From positions 1 to 7,056 of the forward strand of contig SKHS01000086.1 of assembly GCA_007116835.1 (NCBI GenBank): a stretch of DNA of 7,056 nt. Reading direction: 5' to 3'. How positions within the stretch are numbered: position 1 is the stretch's first letter; each line of letters opens with the position of its first letter. Position numbers and translations under genes: made by a program. Under the pieces are notes generated by a model, which was not told the origin of the DNA, searched no databases, and saw only the letters and a program-made list of their open reading frames with translations. Origin of the DNA: Halomonas sp. Its GTDB lineage: Bacteria > Pseudomonadota > Gammaproteobacteria > Pseudomonadales > Halomonadaceae. Of this stretch, positions 5,179-7,056 are shown in pieces.

Positions 5179-5946
5179 TCATACGTGGGCGGAAACACGT
5201 AGCCTGACATAGTCAGCGGTCCAGTTACCTTGGCCATCGCTTAAACTATGGGCAAGCAGCTGTATCGTATTGTCAGTAATGGCATTGTGCAGATCCTCAT
5301 CCAGCCCGTGCAAAAAGGGGCTTGCAAAGGCTTCCAACCAGCCGGCCACGCCGGTGGGTAGCGGGGTTGGGCGGGGTATCAGCTCAATTGAATCGACGTG
5401 AAAGCCAACGGTTTGAAGCAGGTGCGAATACTCTTCAGTGGTAGGAAAGTACCACGGGTGGCGTCCATGCGAGCTAATGCCGCGAAACTGAAGCGAGGCA
5501 ATAAGCGCCGTGCAAATGGCGGCGACATTGCCGTGCCCACCAAACTCGGCAACGAATCGTCCACCAGGTTTCAGCGCGCGCTTGATGCCGGCTAACACCG
5601 TTTGTGGGTCTAGCATCCAATGCAGCGCTGCATTGCTAAATACCGCATCAAACTCTTGGTCAAAGGGCAGTTGGTGGCCATCAATCACCCGAGCGTTTAG
5701 CCCCCGCTGCTGGGCAGCGGCCACCATGTCTTCTGAGGCATCGACACCCAGCACATCGGCACCTAATTGAGCAATGCGTTCGGTCAGCGCGCCGTCGCCA
5801 CAGCCAAGGTCAAGTATACGCTGGCCTGGTTGCGGTGCTAGCAGTGTTAGCACCTCGTTACCCAGCTTGGGGACGAAGTCAGCATGCTCTGCATAGTGAC
5901 GGGCATTCCATTCCTGTCCAGGCGGTGTATGAGGGGCGTTAGACAT
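5179..5946 (-). CDS. Class I SAM-dependent methyltransferase
   Basis: The 255-residue product carries the class I methyltransferase motifs in order: ILDLGCGDGALT (44-55) for the SAM-binding glycine loop, GVDAS (67-71) with Asp69 placed to hold the ribose, DAVFSNAALHWM (100-111) for motif II/post-II, and LKPGGRFV (125-132). The length and the NAALHWM signature resemble trans-aconitate 2-methyltransferase (Tam) and BioC-like enzymes, which methylate small carboxylic acids. The substrate-binding C-terminal half is not diagnostic enough to choose, so no gene symbol is given. No biotin genes are adjacent, which argues against BioC. The enzyme is probably cytosolic. AGGAA at 5953-5957, 6 bases upstream, supports the start. 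It is divergent from the nitroreductase gene across 171 bases. Confidence 0.85.
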   Translation of the reverse strand: MSNAPHTPPGQEWNARHYAEHADFVPKLGNEVLTLLAPQPGQRILDLGCGDGALTERIAQLGADVLGVDASEDMVAAAQQRGLNARVIDGHQLPFDQEFDAVFSNAALHWMLDPQTVLAGIKRALKPGGRFVAEFGGHGNVAAICTALIASLQFRGISSHGRHPWYFPTTEEYSHLLQTVGFHVDSIELIPRPTPLPTGVAGWLEAFASPFLHGLDEDLHNAITDNTIQLLAHSLSDGQGNWTADYVRLRVSAHV

Positions 5947-5974
5947 GTCGGCTTCCTAGCGTCGTTATTGGTCG

Positions 5975-5988
5975 TGGGGATTACCCCA
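5975..5988. promoter_or_regulatory. Inverted repeat in the methyltransferase leader
   Basis: TGGGG and CCCCA form perfect 5-bp arms around ATTA, 28 bases upstream of the methyltransferase start codon. If the minus-strand promoter is at TATACT (6000-6005), the repeat lies in or just after the transcription start and could be an operator or a small leader hairpin. Confidence 0.35.
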
Positions 5989-5999
5989 TGGCTTCATTT

Positions 6000-6014
6000 A
6001 GTATAGCTTGCTAT
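6000..6014 (-). promoter_or_regulatory. Putative -10 box of the methyltransferase overlapping an inverted repeat
   Basis: On the minus strand TATACT (6005-6000) matches the -10 consensus at 5 of 6 positions, though no good -35 box stands 16-18 bases upstream. It overlaps ATAGC-TT-GCTAT (6003-6014), a perfect 5-bp inverted repeat. The overlap would suit a repressor site, but both elements are short. Confidence 0.3.
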
Positions 6015-6102
6015 CAATAAGCCTGCGTTAAGCAACGTCTAGCAGCCGAAGTGGGTACCCAACAGGGCACCTAAAACTCACTATGTCACCATCCCAAGCA
6101 AT

Positions 6103-6107
6103 AGGAG
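6103..6107 (+). promoter_or_regulatory. Ribosome binding site of the NfsA-type gene
   Basis: AGGAG lies 10 bases before the ATG at 6118, slightly longer than the usual spacing. No alternative in-frame start with a better site is visible, and the ATG fits the family's N-terminus. Confidence 0.65.
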
Positions 6108-6117
6108 ACGAGACGCA

Positions 6118-6849
6118 ATGAACGATGTTATCAAGCTGCTCCAGTCCCACCGTTCCATTCGCAAGTTTACCGATCAGGAAATCCCGCATGACATGCTGAT
6201 AGCGTTGATTAAAGCGGGTCAGGCGGCCGCCACGTCAAGCCATGTGCAGGCGTACACCGTTATTCATGTAAAAGATTCAGCTAATCGAGAAGCCATTGCT
6301 GAGCTTGCCGGTGGGCAAGGGTATGTGGCAAGTAGCGCTGTGTTTTTGGTGTTCTGTGCTGATATGAAGCGTCCAACAGGAGCCTCTGAACGTACCGGCG
6401 CAAACGTAGAGCGAGGCATGACCGAACAGCTGTTGGTTGCCACGGTAGATACTGCGTTAATGGCGCAAAACGTAGCCGTGGCGGCAGAGTCCGAAGGGCT
6501 TGGCATTTGTTACATTGGAGGCATTCGTAATAACCCTCAGGCGGTCAGCGAACTGCTGCAGCTGCCTGAGCAGGTTTACCCCGTGTTTGGTATGTGCCTT
6601 GGCTATCCGGCTCATGACCCTGAGGTTAAACCGCGCCTGCCGGTAGAGGCAATTTTCAAACAAGACATCTACAGTGATGATAGTGAGCATGTCGCGGCCT
6701 TTGATAGCACGATGCAGGCTTACTACCAGGAACGCAGCACCGGCAATAAAAATTCGGACTGGTCACACAACCTCACACCGCTATTTGATTCAAAATTACG
6801 CCCTCACATGCGTGATTTTCTCGTTAAGCGCGGTTTTGAAATGAAGTAA
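6118..6849 (+). CDS. nfsA: Oxygen-insensitive NADPH nitroreductase, NfsA/FRP type
   Basis: The 243-residue protein is close to the 240 residues of E. coli NfsA and aligns with it by eye along its length. Shared features are HRSIRKFTD (11-19), the serine-containing FMN-binding segment ATSSHVQ (38-44), LAGGQGYVA (63-71), VFCAD (78-82), EQLLVATVDTALMAQN (103-118), GICYIGGIRNNP (129-140), FGMCLGYPA (157-165) and KPRLP (171-175), where Lys171 and Arg173 match residues that contact FMN or NADPH. The family are cytosolic FMN homodimers that use NADPH for two-electron reduction of nitroaromatics and quinones; some relatives act as flavin reductases. No SoxS-type regulation can be read from the upstream gap. 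The gene stands alone, with no clear terminator after it. Confidence 0.92.
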   Translation: MNDVIKLLQSHRSIRKFTDQEIPHDMLIALIKAGQAAATSSHVQAYTVIHVKDSANREAIAELAGGQGYVASSAVFLVFCADMKRPTGASERTGANVERGMTEQLLVATVDTALMAQNVAVAAESEGLGICYIGGIRNNPQAVSELLQLPEQVYPVFGMCLGYPAHDPEVKPRLPVEAIFKQDIYSDDSEHVAAFDSTMQAYYQERSTGNKNSDWSHNLTPLFDSKLRPHMRDFLVKRGFEMK

Positions 6850-6983
6850 CTCAAGGCGTCATCACTGTACGCAGACAGTCGTTGAAAACGATCAGTTGAC
6901 GAGCTCAGCATGAATACGTCGTTGATCTATACTGATGATGTGGCAAAAGTGGTATTAACAAAAATAAATAAGAGGAGCCATTG
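6850..6983 (+). promoter_or_regulatory. Gap between the nitroreductase gene and the right-edge gene
   Basis: This 134-base gap holds two small inverted repeats, ACTGT/ACAGT (6864-6868 and 6875-6879) and TCGTT/AACGA (6879-6883 and 6887-6891), neither followed by a T-run. A TATACT at 6936-6941 resembles a -10 box, but the nearest good -35 match (TTGACG, 6897-6902) is too far upstream. AGAGGAG at 6971-6977 is a clear ribosome binding site for the ATG at 6984. Readthrough from the nitroreductase gene cannot be excluded. Confidence 0.3.
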
Positions 6984-7056
6984 ATGAATCTTCAGCGTGC
7001 CTACTACCTGCTTGCGGCTTTTTATAGCCTACTTCCTCTCATGGGTCTGGTTGCCG
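6984..7056 (+). CDS. N-terminus of an unidentified membrane protein (cut by the right edge)
   Basis: The frame runs from ATG at 6984 to the window end, giving 24 residues that begin MNLQRAYYLLAAFYSLLPL. After a short polar start with one arginine the sequence is hydrophobic from about residue 7 onward, which reads as a first transmembrane helix or an uncleaved signal anchor. A strong ribosome binding site, GGAG 6 bases upstream, supports the start. Too little is visible to name a family; small multi-helix inner-membrane proteins often begin this way. Confidence 0.65.
   Translation, partial: MNLQRAYYLLAAFYSLLPLMGLVA

Noticed and set aside
5179..5946. Assignment of the methyltransferase as BioC or Tam
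   Set aside because: The core motifs are shared by many small-molecule methyltransferases, and no biotin or aconitate pathway genes are nearby.
6864..6891. Terminator after the nitroreductase gene
   Set aside because: Two adjacent inverted repeats have only 5-bp arms and no T-run follows, so they do not meet the form of an intrinsic terminator.

Overview
The window looks like a stretch of gammaproteobacterial chromosome, most likely from Halomonas or the related Vreelandella group. This is inferred from the protein families, moderate G+C coding sequence, AT-richer intergenic gaps and good Shine-Dalgarno sites; no rRNA or other marker is present to prove it. It holds nine complete genes and two that run off the edges. 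No stretch longer than about 165 bases is without a gene. I saw no tRNA, rRNA, CRISPR array or riboswitch.

Layout. The left edge (1-58, minus) holds the first 19 codons of a gene whose start resembles IS630-type transposases, so a mobile element may border this region. Next is a single-domain DJ-1/PfpI protein (220-789, plus) very like one half of the plant glyoxalase III DJ-1D, then an orphan ribbon-helix-helix protein (901-1263, plus). That gene converges, 8 bases apart, with a minus-strand pair: a small DUF3820 protein (2071-2298) followed by a membrane protein with a DUF1499 domain (1272-2048). A VOC/glyoxalase-fold protein (2483-2908, plus) converges with an AraC-family regulator (2928-3824, minus). 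The regulator is divergent from a zinc-dependent, probably NADP-linked alcohol dehydrogenase/aldehyde reductase (4022-5086, plus). After a terminator hairpin come a SAM-dependent methyltransferase (5179-5946, minus), a divergent NfsA-type nitroreductase (6118-6849, plus), and the start of an unidentified membrane protein (6984 to the right edge).

How the genes may fit together. Several products belong to families that handle reactive electrophiles: the DJ-1/PfpI protein (2-oxoaldehydes), the VOC protein (glyoxalase fold, substrate unknown), the alcohol dehydrogenase (aldehydes) and NfsA (nitroaromatics, quinones). The regulator and dehydrogenase are arranged head to head as E. coli yqhC and yqhD are, and the regulator has the same N-terminal domain type, so local control of the dehydrogenase by aldehydes is a reasonable hypothesis. 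The genes lie in separate transcription units on both strands, so a shared pathway is inference and not shown by the sequence. I found no clear evidence of a wholly new system. The most useful leads are the regulator-dehydrogenase intergenic region and the palindrome upstream of the DJ-1/PfpI gene.
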